From: Corynebacterium kefirresidentii
GTDB taxonomy: Bacteria; Actinomycetota; Actinomycetes; Mycobacteriales; Mycobacteriaceae
DNA: 64,000 bases
Direction: 5' to 3'
Assembly: GCA_002154655.1 (NCBI GenBank)
Contig: NGUZ01000003.1
Coordinates: 119,879 to 183,878 of the forward strand
Shown here piece by piece: positions 56,078 through 64,000 of the stretch (positions within the stretch are counted from its first letter, which is position 1; each line of letters starts with the position of its first letter). The position numbers were made by a program, and so were the translations under genes. The notes under the pieces were generated by a model. It did no database searches. It was not told the DNA's origin and worked only from the letters and a program-made list of their open reading frames with translations.

Positions 56078-57541
56078 TTAAAGCTCAGCAGGAGATACGC
56101 GCTTCGGCAGAACAACCGGGCGGGTACCCGCCAGCTCTTCTACGATGCGTACTACCTGGTTGGAGTAGCCGAACTCGTTGTCGTACCACACATAAAGCAC
56201 GAGGTGCTTGCCGGAGGCGATGGTGGCAACACCATCGACAATGCCGGCATGGGTATTGCCGATGAAGTCAGAGGAAACAACCTCTGGGGAGGCAATGTAG
56301 GAAATCTGCTGACGCAGGTCAGAATGCAGAGAGACATTGCGCAGGAAGTCGTTGACCTCTTCGCGCTCTACTTCCTTTTCCAGCTCAAGGTTAAGCACGG
56401 CCATGGACACGTCCGGGGTAGGAACGCGGATGGCGTTGCCGGTGAGCTTACCCTCAAATTCCGGCAGGGCCTTAGACACAGCCTTAGCAGCACCGGTAGC
56501 GGTGAGCACCATGTTCAGGCCTGCGGCGCGGCCACGGCGATCGCCCTTGTGGTAGTTATCAATGAGGTTCTGGTCATTGGTAAACGAGTGCGCCGTTTCC
56601 ACGTGGCCGTGGGTGACACCGTAGCGGTCATTGATGACCTTGAGTACCGGAGTGATGCCGTTGGTGGTGCAAGATGCAGCGGAGAGGATCTGATCCTCAT
56701 CGGTGATCTTTTCGTTATTGATGCCGTAGACGATGTTCTTGATATCGCCCTTGCCCGGTGCAGTCAAAAGCACACGAGAGATGCCCTTGGCCTTGAGGTG
56801 CTGAGACAAGCCCTCACGGTCGCGCCACGCGCCGGTGTTATCTACCAAGATGGCGTTGTTGATGCCATAAGAGGTGTAGTCAATCTCGGAGGGATCGTTA
56901 GCGTAGATCATCTGGATCTTGGTGCCATTGGCCCAGATGACCTCGTTTTCCTCATCCACGGAGATGGTGCCGTTGAAAGCGCCGTGGACGGAATCGCGGC
57001 GCAGCAAGGAGGCGCGCTTGAGGATGTCTCCATCGCCCTTCTTACGCAGGACAATGCCGCGCAGGCGAACTCCACCATAAGCTGCCTCACGGGCGACGAG
57101 CAGGCGGGCCAGCAGGCGGCCAATTCGGCCGAATCCGTAGAGAACGACATCAGTGGTTTCTAGGTCAACGCCGGCACCGACGATCTCGCACAGCTCGCCT
57201 TCCAGGTACATGCGGAGGTTTTCCTCGTTGGACTCCTCCCAGCCCAGAACCAAGCGGCCTAGATCCACGCTGGCGGCGCCTAGGTTCATGTCCGCCAATT
57301 CCACCAGGATTGGCAGGGTCTCCGCCGTGGACAGGTGGCGCTGCGCAATGCGGCGACCGTAACGGTGAGACTTGATGATGTCGATATCGGTCTGCCCCAC
57401 CAGCGGGCGGCCGAAGATGGTGGTGACAACGTTATTGTTGCGGTGCAGCTGGTGGATGAGTGGAATCATCTGCTGCGCCAGCTCAAGGCGCTCGTTCCAA
57501 TCATCATGGCCAACATGTGCGTTCGCGGTCACGTAATTCAT
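56078..57541 (-). CDS. gapB: Glyceraldehyde-3-phosphate dehydrogenase with N-terminal extension
   Basis: 487 residues, against about 335 for standard GAPDH. The first 125 residues are an extra helical domain (HDDWNERLELAQQMIPLIHQ, LGRLVLGWEESNEENL). The GAPDH fold then begins: NAD-binding VVLYGFGRIGRLLARLL, catalytic Cys in SAASCTTNGITPVLKVI, His in GHVETAHSFTND, and C-terminal VWYDNEFGYSNQVVRI. This is the GapB type known in C. glutamicum, where it serves gluconeogenesis. Strongly coding-biased and GC-rich again, marking the return to core genome. Confidence 0.93.
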   Translation of the reverse strand: MNYVTANAHVGHDDWNERLELAQQMIPLIHQLHRNNNVVTTIFGRPLVGQTDIDIIKSHRYGRRIAQRHLSTAETLPILVELADMNLGAASVDLGRLVLGWEESNEENLRMYLEGELCEIVGAGVDLETTDVVLYGFGRIGRLLARLLVAREAAYGGVRLRGIVLRKKGDGDILKRASLLRRDSVHGAFNGTISVDEENEVIWANGTKIQMIYANDPSEIDYTSYGINNAILVDNTGAWRDREGLSQHLKAKGISRVLLTAPGKGDIKNIVYGINNEKITDEDQILSAASCTTNGITPVLKVINDRYGVTHGHVETAHSFTNDQNLIDNYHKGDRRGRAAGLNMVLTATGAAKAVSKALPEFEGKLTGNAIRVPTPDVSMAVLNLELEKEVEREEVNDFLRNVSLHSDLRQQISYIASPEVVSSDFIGNTHAGIVDGVATIASGKHLVLYVWYDNEFGYSNQVVRIVEELAGTRPVVLPKRVSPAEL

Positions 57542-57596
57542 TCCTTTTCTGTCACGGGGGTGGCATTGAATCTACAAACATAAATATTAGCGCCTA

Positions 57597-58580
57597 CTAG
57601 TGTGGGTTTTGGCATAGTCGGTTAAGGATGTCGGCCACAGTACCCCCGTTTATTTTCTCCACTTCGGTTCCTACGAGGCAATAAGCTACGGCATCATCGT
57701 GCTGCGCACGGCGTTCCTTGAGCACGGGATTCAAAAGCGGATACACCGGTGGAAGATCGGGATGGCTACGGGTGTACTCGGTCTCCAAACCGCGGGCAAA
57801 GCGGCCTGAAAAGGCACGGGTGGATACGGTCTTCCCACCACGGCGAAGAAGCTGCCGGTTATAGTCGCTCGTGCCGGCCTCGGCAGCCAACAAAAAGGCG
57901 GACCCGCAAGAGCAGGCGGCAACTCCGCTCCAGGACATAGCGTTGGCTACATCAGCCGCGGTGCGCAGGCCACCGGCTGCGATAAGGGGAAGTTCTGGCG
58001 CCGCAGCGCGCACATCAGCCACTAGCTCTTCTAAGTCCCGGGAGTCTGGGGTTGCGGAAAGCTCCCAGGTTCCACGGTGTCCACCAGCCGCCGGACCTTG
58101 GACGCAGAGCACGTCGACGCCGCCACGTGCGGCCGCAATTGCCTCCGTAGGGGTGGTAACGGTGGTCCACGCCTCTGCGCCCGCAGCGTGGATTCGCTCT
58201 ATCTGTTCGGGTGTGAAGGTTCCAAACATGGACCACACCACCCGGGCTCCGCCGCGCAGGGCTAGCTCCAGCTTTTCTTCAAAGCCAAAGGAATAGTCGG
58301 GCTCGGGTAGCGGCTGGCTTTCTGCTTGAGCCAGCTCGCGTGCGGCTGCCAAGTACGGCTCGGTAAGTGGTTCCTGTGGGCAAAAGAGATTCACCCCGAA
58401 CGGAATTCCGGCGCACTGTTCTATCTGTGTGCGAGCAGAGTCGATGCTGGCAGAGCCCAAACCTAGGGTGCCGAAAGACCCAGCCGCATAAGCTGCGTGC
58501 ACCAGTTCCGGGGTGGTGGGGCCACCGGCCATTGGCGCGGGAATTACGCTACGGGAAAGGGAGCTAATAATCTGGCTCAT
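57597..58580 (-). CDS. Nitronate monooxygenase family flavoprotein
   Basis: 327 residues, FMN-dependent TIM barrel. PAPMAGGPTTPELVHAAYAA at the N-terminus, a middle VVWSMFGTFTPEQIERI, and VQGPAAGGHRGTWEL with the catalytic His match the class I enzymes that detoxify propionate-3-nitronate. The late LIAAGGLRTAADVANAMSWS is the phosphate-binding region. It lies between gapB and pth and is divergent from the latter, with 35 bp between starts. Confidence 0.88.
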   Translation of the reverse strand: MSQIISSLSRSVIPAPMAGGPTTPELVHAAYAAGSFGTLGLGSASIDSARTQIEQCAGIPFGVNLFCPQEPLTEPYLAAARELAQAESQPLPEPDYSFGFEEKLELALRGGARVVWSMFGTFTPEQIERIHAAGAEAWTTVTTPTEAIAAARGGVDVLCVQGPAAGGHRGTWELSATPDSRDLEELVADVRAAAPELPLIAAGGLRTAADVANAMSWSGVAACSCGSAFLLAAEAGTSDYNRQLLRRGGKTVSTRAFSGRFARGLETEYTRSHPDLPPVYPLLNPVLKERRAQHDDAVAYCLVGTEVEKINGGTVADILNRLCQNPH

Positions 58581-58615
58581 ACCACCCCACCCTACCGAGA
58601 GAGGAAGCTAGCGCA

Positions 58616-59263
58616 GTGGCAGCTTTAGGAGATTTTTTCGCGCGGATCTTTGGCTCGAAGGATAAGCCGCAACTAGGACTCACACCGTCCGAGCTTGAGG
58701 CGGACTGGCTTATCGTGGGCTTGGGCAACCCCGGCGCGAAGTATGCCGCTACCCGCCATAATGTGGGCTATATGGCCATCGATGATCTCCTCGCAGCTGG
58801 TGGAGATGTTCTCGAGCCGGTGCGCGGGCTAGATCTGCAGGTTGCTTCGCTTAATTGGGAGGGCCATAAAGTACTTGCCGTGCGTTCGGGCACCTTTATG
58901 AACCTGTCGGGGGATCCTGTAGCACCGTTAGCGCAGCAATTAGGTATCGCTCCAGACCATGTGATTGTCCTCCACGATGAGCTCGATCTGCCGACTAATA
59001 AAATCCGGCTCAAGCAGGGTGGCAATGAAAACGGGCACAACGGGCTCAAGTCCCTCACCGAGCGCTTGGGCACGCGCGACTACTTGCGTGTGCGCATTGG
59101 CATTGCGCGCCCACCCAAGGGAGCCTCGATTCCGGACTACGTGCTGGGCCCAGTTGATGCCGGTGCGGGATTCGACGCCGCCATTGCCACCGCGGCTGAA
59201 TCCGCCCGACTCATCGTTACCGAAGGGCTAGGCAAGGCCCAAAACCAGATTCACTCGCGCTAA
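58616..59263 (+). CDS. pth: Peptidyl-tRNA hydrolase, second copy
   Basis: 215 residues from GTG 58616. An N-terminal extension of about 30 residues (MAALGDFFARIFGSKDKPQL) precedes a complete Pth domain: GLGNPGAKYAATRHNVGYMA with the catalytic His, GTFMNLSGDPVAPL, VLHDELDLPTNKIRLKQGG and ENGHNGLKSL. All active-site residues are kept, so both copies should be active. The closeness of the two genes (13 kb) and their divergence suggest an old duplication. Its stop overlaps the convergent ktrA gene by 4 bp. Confidence 0.94.
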   Translation: MAALGDFFARIFGSKDKPQLGLTPSELEADWLIVGLGNPGAKYAATRHNVGYMAIDDLLAAGGDVLEPVRGLDLQVASLNWEGHKVLAVRSGTFMNLSGDPVAPLAQQLGIAPDHVIVLHDELDLPTNKIRLKQGGNENGHNGLKSLTERLGTRDYLRVRIGIARPPKGASIPDYVLGPVDAGAGFDAAIATAAESARLIVTEGLGKAQNQIHSR

Positions 59264-59952
59264 CACTGGGAAAATTTCTCTAGGGCCTGCGGGCTGCCGG
59301 CGGCGACGATGAAATCGGTGGGGGCGAGCTCGGTGGCGTCGGCAAGCGGGGCCCACTGCCCTTCCGCACAACGCACCGAAACCAATTGCACGCGGTGGGT
59401 GCGCCAGATGGCGGAAAGGTCGAGCGGTCGGCCCACCAATGAGCTAGGAACGGCCATCTGGGTCACGCCGTAGTCGGTGGCAATCTCCGCGAAATCACGA
59501 AAGCGCCCGCCCAAAAGATAGGCCACACGGCGGCCGGTATCGCGCTCCGGACGGATGACATGGTGGGTGCCAATCTGGCTCAAAATGCGCGCATGCGCCT
59601 CCGAATCTGCCTTGGCCCAGATATCTTTCACCCCCAGCTCCACCAGATTAGACGCGGTAAGAATGGAGTCTTCTAGGTGGGAGCCGATGGCGACGATGAC
59701 GCGCTCGACCTCCTCCACGCCCAGCTGACGTAAGGCTTCCGGGTCAGTGGTATCTGCCGCAATGGTCTCAGTGAGGTAAGGCGCTTCCTCGCGCACTCGC
59801 TTTTCGCTGGAGTCAATGCCCAGGACCTCAACGCCATTGGCCATCAACTCATGGGCTAGCGAGGAGCCAAATCGCCCCAAGCCGATGACGACGACGGGTG
59901 GAATATCGATGCCGGCGCGGGTGCGGCCCAGCGCCTTGAGAATATTAGCCAA
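59260..59952 (-). CDS. ktrA: Potassium uptake regulatory subunit (TrkA/KtrA, RCK domains)
   Basis: 230 residues. N-terminal RCK_N Rossmann domain (PPVVVIGLGRFGSSLAHELM, VLGIDSSEKRV) binds nucleotide. A C-terminal RCK_C domain (about 145-230: MAVPSSLVGRPLDLSAIW, ELAPTDFIVAAGS) follows. It forms the cytoplasmic gating ring for the membrane subunit encoded just upstream, with which it overlaps by 8 bp. Confidence 0.93.
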   Translation of the reverse strand: MANILKALGRTRAGIDIPPVVVIGLGRFGSSLAHELMANGVEVLGIDSSEKRVREEAPYLTETIAADTTDPEALRQLGVEEVERVIVAIGSHLEDSILTASNLVELGVKDIWAKADSEAHARILSQIGTHHVIRPERDTGRRVAYLLGGRFRDFAEIATDYGVTQMAVPSSLVGRPLDLSAIWRTHRVQLVSVRCAEGQWAPLADATELAPTDFIVAAGSPQALEKFSQC

Positions 59953-61297
59953 GGAACGGCCTTTCTTCGGGATAGCTAAAACGTCGACTTACGGTTTTTG
60001 CCGCCAGCGCCGCTACCAAGGTGGTTGGGCCAACCCGGCCCAGGTACATGATTAGGCACAGCACTATCTGCGAGGGTGCAGATAGGCTGGCGGTAATTCC
60101 GGTGGACAAGCCCACCGTAGCGAATGCGGAGAGCACTTCGAAAGAGACTTGGTCACCGCTAAACTCCGGATCGAAAAAGCGCAGGGCCGCCACTCCCAGC
60201 GTGACCACCATGACTCCGGCAAAGCTCAAGGCTAGGGCCTGGCGGGTTACCGAGCGCGGAAGGCTGCGGTGCCCGATGGTGGTGGTTTCGCGCCCGGTGA
60301 ACTCTGCTGCCATGGCTGCCAGGAGCACGCACGCGGTGGTGACCTTGATGCCGCCGGCGGTACCGGCCGAGCCACCACCGATGAACATCAAGATATCGGT
60401 GCCCATCAGGGTAATGGGGTGAGCCTGCCCGTAGTCGATGGCATTAAAGCCGGCCGTGCGCGGAGATGCACTGGCGAAAAAGGAATTAAGCAACTTGTCT
60501 CCCAGCGACATGGACGACAACAGCCCGGTCCATTCCATGCAGGCGAAAAAGACCGCACCCGCTACCAAAAGCACGGTCGTAGCCACCAAAGTCATGCGCG
60601 CGGTAATGGAGATGCGGTGGACCACGAAACGGTTGCGGCGCACGAGGCGTACCAACTCCGCCCATACCGGAAATCCCAAGCCGCCACCGATCAGCGCGGC
60701 GGCCAGGGGCAGCAGAATCCAGGCATCGGTAACAAAGGGCACTAGGTTATCGCTATTGGTGCTAAATCCCGCGTTATTGAATGCAGAAATGGCGTGAAAG
60801 ATGCCTTCCCATACCGCGCGCGGAAAGGAATGACCATAGCCAATCATCAACCGCGCAGCCACGATGACAGCGATGATGATCTCTGCCACGGCGGTAAAGG
60901 CAAAGGTAAAAATCAGCGTCTTGCGAATTCCGCCAGGAGCAATGGGGCGCCCCTCATAGGCACCCGTCTTGCGTGCTTTGAAGCTAATCCGGCCGGTAAA
61001 AAGCAGGCCGGATAGCGAGGCCAGGGACATGATGCCCAAGCCACCCAGTTGGATGAGTGCCAAGATGACTACTTGGCCGGCCGGGCTCCAAAAACTACCG
61101 GTATCGACCACGATAAGTCCGGTGAGCGATACCGCAGACGTAGCGGTAAAAAGCGCAGACAAAAAAGAAGCGCGGGCGGTGCCGGCCTCGGCGAACGGCA
61201 GCATGAGCAAAACCGTTCCCAGCAAAATGAGCAAAAGAAAGCCGGCTGCGGTTAAGCGCGCCGGTCCCCAGTGCCGTATGGAAAACAGATGTTTCAC
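59945..61297 (-). CDS. ktrB: Potassium uptake membrane subunit (TrkH/KtrB)
   Basis: 450 residues with four M1-P-M2 repeats. The filter glycines are in SLTGLIVVDTG, AFNNAGFSTNSDN, SASPRTAGFNAIDYG and FATVGLSTGITAS, one per repeat. It is the ion-conducting subunit of a K+ (Na+-coupled) uptake system with KtrA. Start ATG 61297; 80 bp upstream is the divergent SDR gene. Confidence 0.94.
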   Translation of the reverse strand: MKHLFSIRHWGPARLTAAGFLLLILLGTVLLMLPFAEAGTARASFLSALFTATSAVSLTGLIVVDTGSFWSPAGQVVILALIQLGGLGIMSLASLSGLLFTGRISFKARKTGAYEGRPIAPGGIRKTLIFTFAFTAVAEIIIAVIVAARLMIGYGHSFPRAVWEGIFHAISAFNNAGFSTNSDNLVPFVTDAWILLPLAAALIGGGLGFPVWAELVRLVRRNRFVVHRISITARMTLVATTVLLVAGAVFFACMEWTGLLSSMSLGDKLLNSFFASASPRTAGFNAIDYGQAHPITLMGTDILMFIGGGSAGTAGGIKVTTACVLLAAMAAEFTGRETTTIGHRSLPRSVTRQALALSFAGVMVVTLGVAALRFFDPEFSGDQVSFEVLSAFATVGLSTGITASLSAPSQIVLCLIMYLGRVGPTTLVAALAAKTVSRRFSYPEERPFLG

Positions 61298-61377
61298 GAG
61301 CGGAAGTATAGACCTGCTTGGGGTGCAAGGAAACTGCTAGCAGGCACCACCCCCGCCTCGAAGTTAAGATTGGGGCT

Positions 61378-62214
61378 ATGACTTCGCCAAATAGCACTGC
61401 CAAGACGATTGTGATTACGGGCGCATCGGGCGGGCTGGGCGCCGCGGCCGCACGCCAGTTGCACCGCACCCGCCCGCAAGACAACCTGGTTATTATTGGC
61501 CGCACCCCGGAAAAGACTCGCGCGGTGGCACAGGAAGTGGGCGGCCAGTACTTCCTTGCCGATTTCGAGTCTTTGGGGCAGGTGCGCCGCCTGGCTGGAG
61601 AGTTGAGCGAGCTGGAGCATATCCATGCGCTAGGCAATAATGCTGGCGGCATTTTCGATGGCCCCTCCACCACTGCTGATGGATTTGAGCGCACCTGGCA
61701 AGTCAACGTGGTTGCGCCCTTTCTGCTGACTTCCCTGCTTCGGGACAAACTGCGCGAGGATAACGCGAACGTGGTCCAGACCGCTTCTCTGGCCAATTTT
61801 CTCATGTCCTACTTTGACCCGAACGATCCCAATACCGTGGAGCACTTTAGCCCCGAGCGTGCTTATGGCAACGCGAAGTTGGGGGATATCCTGCTTACCC
61901 GCTATTTCGATGCCCACGGGCTTAATGCAGTCTCTTTCCACCCGGGCGTGCTGGCCACGGACTTCTCCAAGTCCTCGACGGGCATGATGTCCAAAATGTA
62001 TTCCGGACTGATCGGCAAAACCTTTGGCAAGCCTGCAGACGGCGGCGATAACCTCGCCTACTACCTGACCGGCACGGAAGGCATCCACTTCAAATCCGGC
62101 GAATACTACAACGACAAGCGCAAACCCGGCCTGCAGCGTCCCATTGCGAAGAAGCTATCGGTAGCCCGCCGCGTCTTTGATGATTTGGGGCGCCGCCTCA
62201 ATGTGGAGTGGTAG
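61378..62214 (+). CDS. Short-chain dehydrogenase/reductase
   Basis: 278 residues from ATG 61378. Cofactor motif ITGASGGLGAAAARQL, then NNAGGIFDGPSTTADGFERT, and YGNAKLGDILLTRYF. The catalytic YxxxK is AYGNAK, while the usual Ser is in VVQTASLANFL. The set resembles the retinol-dehydrogenase-like/oxidoreductase branch with NADP preference (GRTPEK after strand 2). Substrate is unknown. prfC follows after 24 bp. Confidence 0.88.
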   Translation: MTSPNSTAKTIVITGASGGLGAAAARQLHRTRPQDNLVIIGRTPEKTRAVAQEVGGQYFLADFESLGQVRRLAGELSELEHIHALGNNAGGIFDGPSTTADGFERTWQVNVVAPFLLTSLLRDKLREDNANVVQTASLANFLMSYFDPNDPNTVEHFSPERAYGNAKLGDILLTRYFDAHGLNAVSFHPGVLATDFSKSSTGMMSKMYSGLIGKTFGKPADGGDNLAYYLTGTEGIHFKSGEYYNDKRKPGLQRPIAKKLSVARRVFDDLGRRLNVEW

Positions 62215-62238
62215 CGCAAACCCACTAGACTATGCCGC

Positions 62239-63873
62239 ATGAGTTCTGTCGTTTCTGAGGCCTCGCGCCGCCGCACGTTTGCCGTCATCGCCCACCCGGA
62301 TGCTGGTAAGTCCACGCTGACGGAGGCGCTGGCGCTACACGCACACGTTATTAATGAGGCCGGCGCGGTCCACGGCAAAGGCAACCGCAAGTCCACCGTG
62401 TCTGACTGGATGGACATGGAAAAGGACCGCGGTATTTCCGTGGCTTCCTCGGCGCTGCAGTTCGAGTATGCGCCCGAGGGACACGAGGGCGAGCCCTACA
62501 TGATCAACCTCGTCGATACCCCGGGTCACGCGGACTTTTCTGAAGATACCTACCGCGTGCTCACCGCGGTGGATGCGGCAGTCATGCTTATCGACGCCGC
62601 CAAGGGCCTCGAGCCCCAGACCCTCAAGCTCTTCCGCGTCTGCAAGGCCCGCGGCTTGCCCATCGTCACTGTGATCAATAAGTGGGACCGCGTGGGCCGC
62701 GAGCCCTTGGAGCTCGTTGATGAGATCGTCAACGAAATCCAGCTGCAGCCCACTCCGCTGTACTGGCCGGTAGGCATTGCCGGTGACTTCCGCGGCCTGG
62801 CACACATCAACGAGGATGGCGAGGCCGATGAGTATATCCATTTCATCCGCACCGCCGGTGGTTCTACCATCGCCCCGGAGGAACACTTCGATCCGGATGC
62901 CGCCGGTGAGAAGGAAGCAGACGTATGGGAAACCGCGGTCGAAGAGGCCGAGCTCCTCGCCGCCGATGGTGCCCTGCATGATCAGGAGCTTTTTGAGCAG
63001 TGCGTGACCTCCCCGCTCATTTTTGCCTCTGCGATGCTGAACTTTGGTGTGCACCAAATCCTGGATACGCTGTGTGCCATTGCCCCGGCCCCGCACTCGC
63101 GCGAGTCTGATCCTAAGGCGGTTGAGGCTGCCACCAGTGCTATCGATGAGGTCCGCGAAGTAAGCGATGATTTCTCCGGCGTCGTGTTTAAGGTTCAGGC
63201 AGGCATGGACCAAAAGCACCGCGATAATTTGGCCTTCATGCGCGTGGTCTCCGGCGAATTTGAGCGCGGCATGCAGGTTCACCACGCCCAGTCTGGCCGC
63301 AGCTTTTCCACCAAATATGCGCTGACCGTCTTCGGCCGCACGCGCGATACCGTGGATACCGCCTATCCGGGCGATATCGTAGGTTTGGTCAACGCCGGCT
63401 CACTCGCCCCTGGTGACACCATCTATTCCGGCAAAAAGGTCCAGTTCAAGCCGATGCCACAATTCGCCCCGGAGGCTTTCCAGATTCTGCGCGCGAAGTC
63501 GCTGGGCAAGTACAAGGCCTTCCGCAAGGGCCTGGATCAGCTAGCAGCCGAGGGCGTGGTTCAGATTCTCAAGAACGAGGCCCGTGGCGATGCCTCGCCG
63601 GTCATGGCGGCGGTTGGCCCCATGCAGTTCGAGGTCATGCAGGCCCGCATGGAGTTCGAATATAACGTGGAAACCGTCACCGAGCCCATCCCCTATTCCG
63701 TGGCCCGCCGCACCGATGCCGAGTCTGCCCCGGAACTGGGCCGCCAGCGCGGAGTGGAGATCTTTACCCGCCAAGATGGCGAGCTCATCGCGCTCTTTGG
63801 TGATAAGTGGAAGCTCGCCTTCATTGAGAAAGAACACCCAGAGCTGACCATGGAAACGCTGGTGGCGGATTAA
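62239..63873 (+). CDS. prfC: Peptide chain release factor 3
   Basis: The GTPase recycles RF1/RF2 after termination. G1 AHPDAGKSTLTEALAL, G2 SDWMDMEKDRGISVASSALQ, G3 LVDTPGHADFSEDTYR, G4 VINKWDRVGREPLEL, followed by domains II and III (AYPGDIVGLVNAGSLAPGD, MAAVGPMQFEVMQARMEFEY). The G2 and FEVMQARMEFEY blocks separate it from EF-G. Length 544. It ends with the strong terminator at 63910-63944. Confidence 0.96.
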   Translation: MSSVVSEASRRRTFAVIAHPDAGKSTLTEALALHAHVINEAGAVHGKGNRKSTVSDWMDMEKDRGISVASSALQFEYAPEGHEGEPYMINLVDTPGHADFSEDTYRVLTAVDAAVMLIDAAKGLEPQTLKLFRVCKARGLPIVTVINKWDRVGREPLELVDEIVNEIQLQPTPLYWPVGIAGDFRGLAHINEDGEADEYIHFIRTAGGSTIAPEEHFDPDAAGEKEADVWETAVEEAELLAADGALHDQELFEQCVTSPLIFASAMLNFGVHQILDTLCAIAPAPHSRESDPKAVEAATSAIDEVREVSDDFSGVVFKVQAGMDQKHRDNLAFMRVVSGEFERGMQVHHAQSGRSFSTKYALTVFGRTRDTVDTAYPGDIVGLVNAGSLAPGDTIYSGKKVQFKPMPQFAPEAFQILRAKSLGKYKAFRKGLDQLAAEGVVQILKNEARGDASPVMAAVGPMQFEVMQARMEFEYNVETVTEPIPYSVARRTDAESAPELGRQRGVEIFTRQDGELIALFGDKWKLAFIEKEHPELTMETLVAD

Positions 63874-63909
63874 AGCAGCACTGCTTTCTTTTCTCTACAA
63901 GACAAGCAA

Positions 63910-63944
63910 AAGGCCGCTTCCCATTCTTGGGAAGCGGCCTTTTT
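63910..63944 (+). terminator. Terminator of prfC
   Basis: A 13-bp perfect stem (aaggccgcttccc/gggaagcggcctt) with a 6-base loop is followed by TTT. It lies 36 bp past the prfC stop. The last 55 bp of the window hold nothing I can identify. Confidence 0.93.
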
Positions 63945-64000
63945 CGGGTTAAGGGTCAAAAAGTGTGTCCGGAATCGCGGATTTTCACGGATTGACCTGT

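Noticed and set aside
63945-64000. IS-end-like sequence at the right window edge (gtgtgtccggaatcgcgg)
   Set aside because: Only about 50 bp are visible and there is no partner repeat in the window, so it cannot be assigned.

Overview
The window is a piece of a Corynebacterium chromosome (species not assigned). Pointers are the mycothiol-conjugate amidase Mca, DUF4245, DUF4307, DUF5997 and LGFP-type proteins, a 487-residue GapB-like dehydrogenase, and the gene order. Blocks of the window match the conserved actinobacterial order known from Mycobacterium tuberculosis: ispH-xseA-xseB-glpX-fumC-phoH-glyA-coaA-uppS-mca-greA (Rv1110 back to Rv1080c) and ppx-DUF501-ftsB-eno-lpqU-mazG-mfd-tetR-glmU-prs-rplY-pth (Rv1026 back to Rv1014c). 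Genes sit on both strands, with many convergent pairs closed by strong hairpin terminators.

Layout. 0-7 kb: isoprenoid, DNA repair and central carbon genes (ispH, xseAB, glpX, fumC). 7-11 kb: a TetR/MFS efflux pair with a clear palindromic operator, then two genes broken by single-base indels (a DUF2316 gene and a CAP-domain surface protein). 11-20.7 kb: phoH, an LGFP lipoprotein, an HTH-less LysR-like protein with DUF5997, glyA, coaA, uppS, mca, greA. 20.7-24.5 kb: a Gly-rich 609-residue protein with a DUF3558 lipoprotein (type VII secretion-like pair) and a Bax inhibitor-1 protein. 24.6-26.1 kb: an IS481-family element bounded by copies of the 3' end of a tRNA-Leu(UAA) gene. 26-35 kb: ppx, DUF501, ftsB, eno, lytic transglycosylase and mazG, interrupted by twin lipoproteins and an HNH/DUF222 gene, then a basic amino acid permease. 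35-47.4 kb: mfd, tetR, tRNA-Gln, TRIC channel, MFS, glmU, prs, rplY, pth, FAH hydrolase, ppk2. 47.4-51.5 kb: histidine kinase, response regulator, ABC ATPase and permease, resembling a peptide-antibiotic sensing and resistance unit. 51.6-55.9 kb: an AT-richer accessory island. 56-64 kb: gapB, nitronate monooxygenase, a second pth, ktrAB potassium uptake, an SDR, prfC.

The most interesting region is 51.6-55.9 kb. It is a polymorphic-toxin remnant bank: three decayed Rhs fragments, two of them still carrying recognisable nuclease tips (NucA/NucB-like and LHH-type HNH), interleaved with four intact immunity-type genes and several insertion-sequence termini. The toxins are broken upstream of their tips, but the immunity genes are intact and have good translation signals. 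One small intact gene (52867-53307) directly behind the NucA/NucB tip is not a family I recognise and is a candidate new immunity protein.

Several conclusions rest on inferred single-base indels (9.3-10.8 kb and 52.5-54 kb). Those in short homopolymers could be sequencing errors, and read-level checking would decide this.
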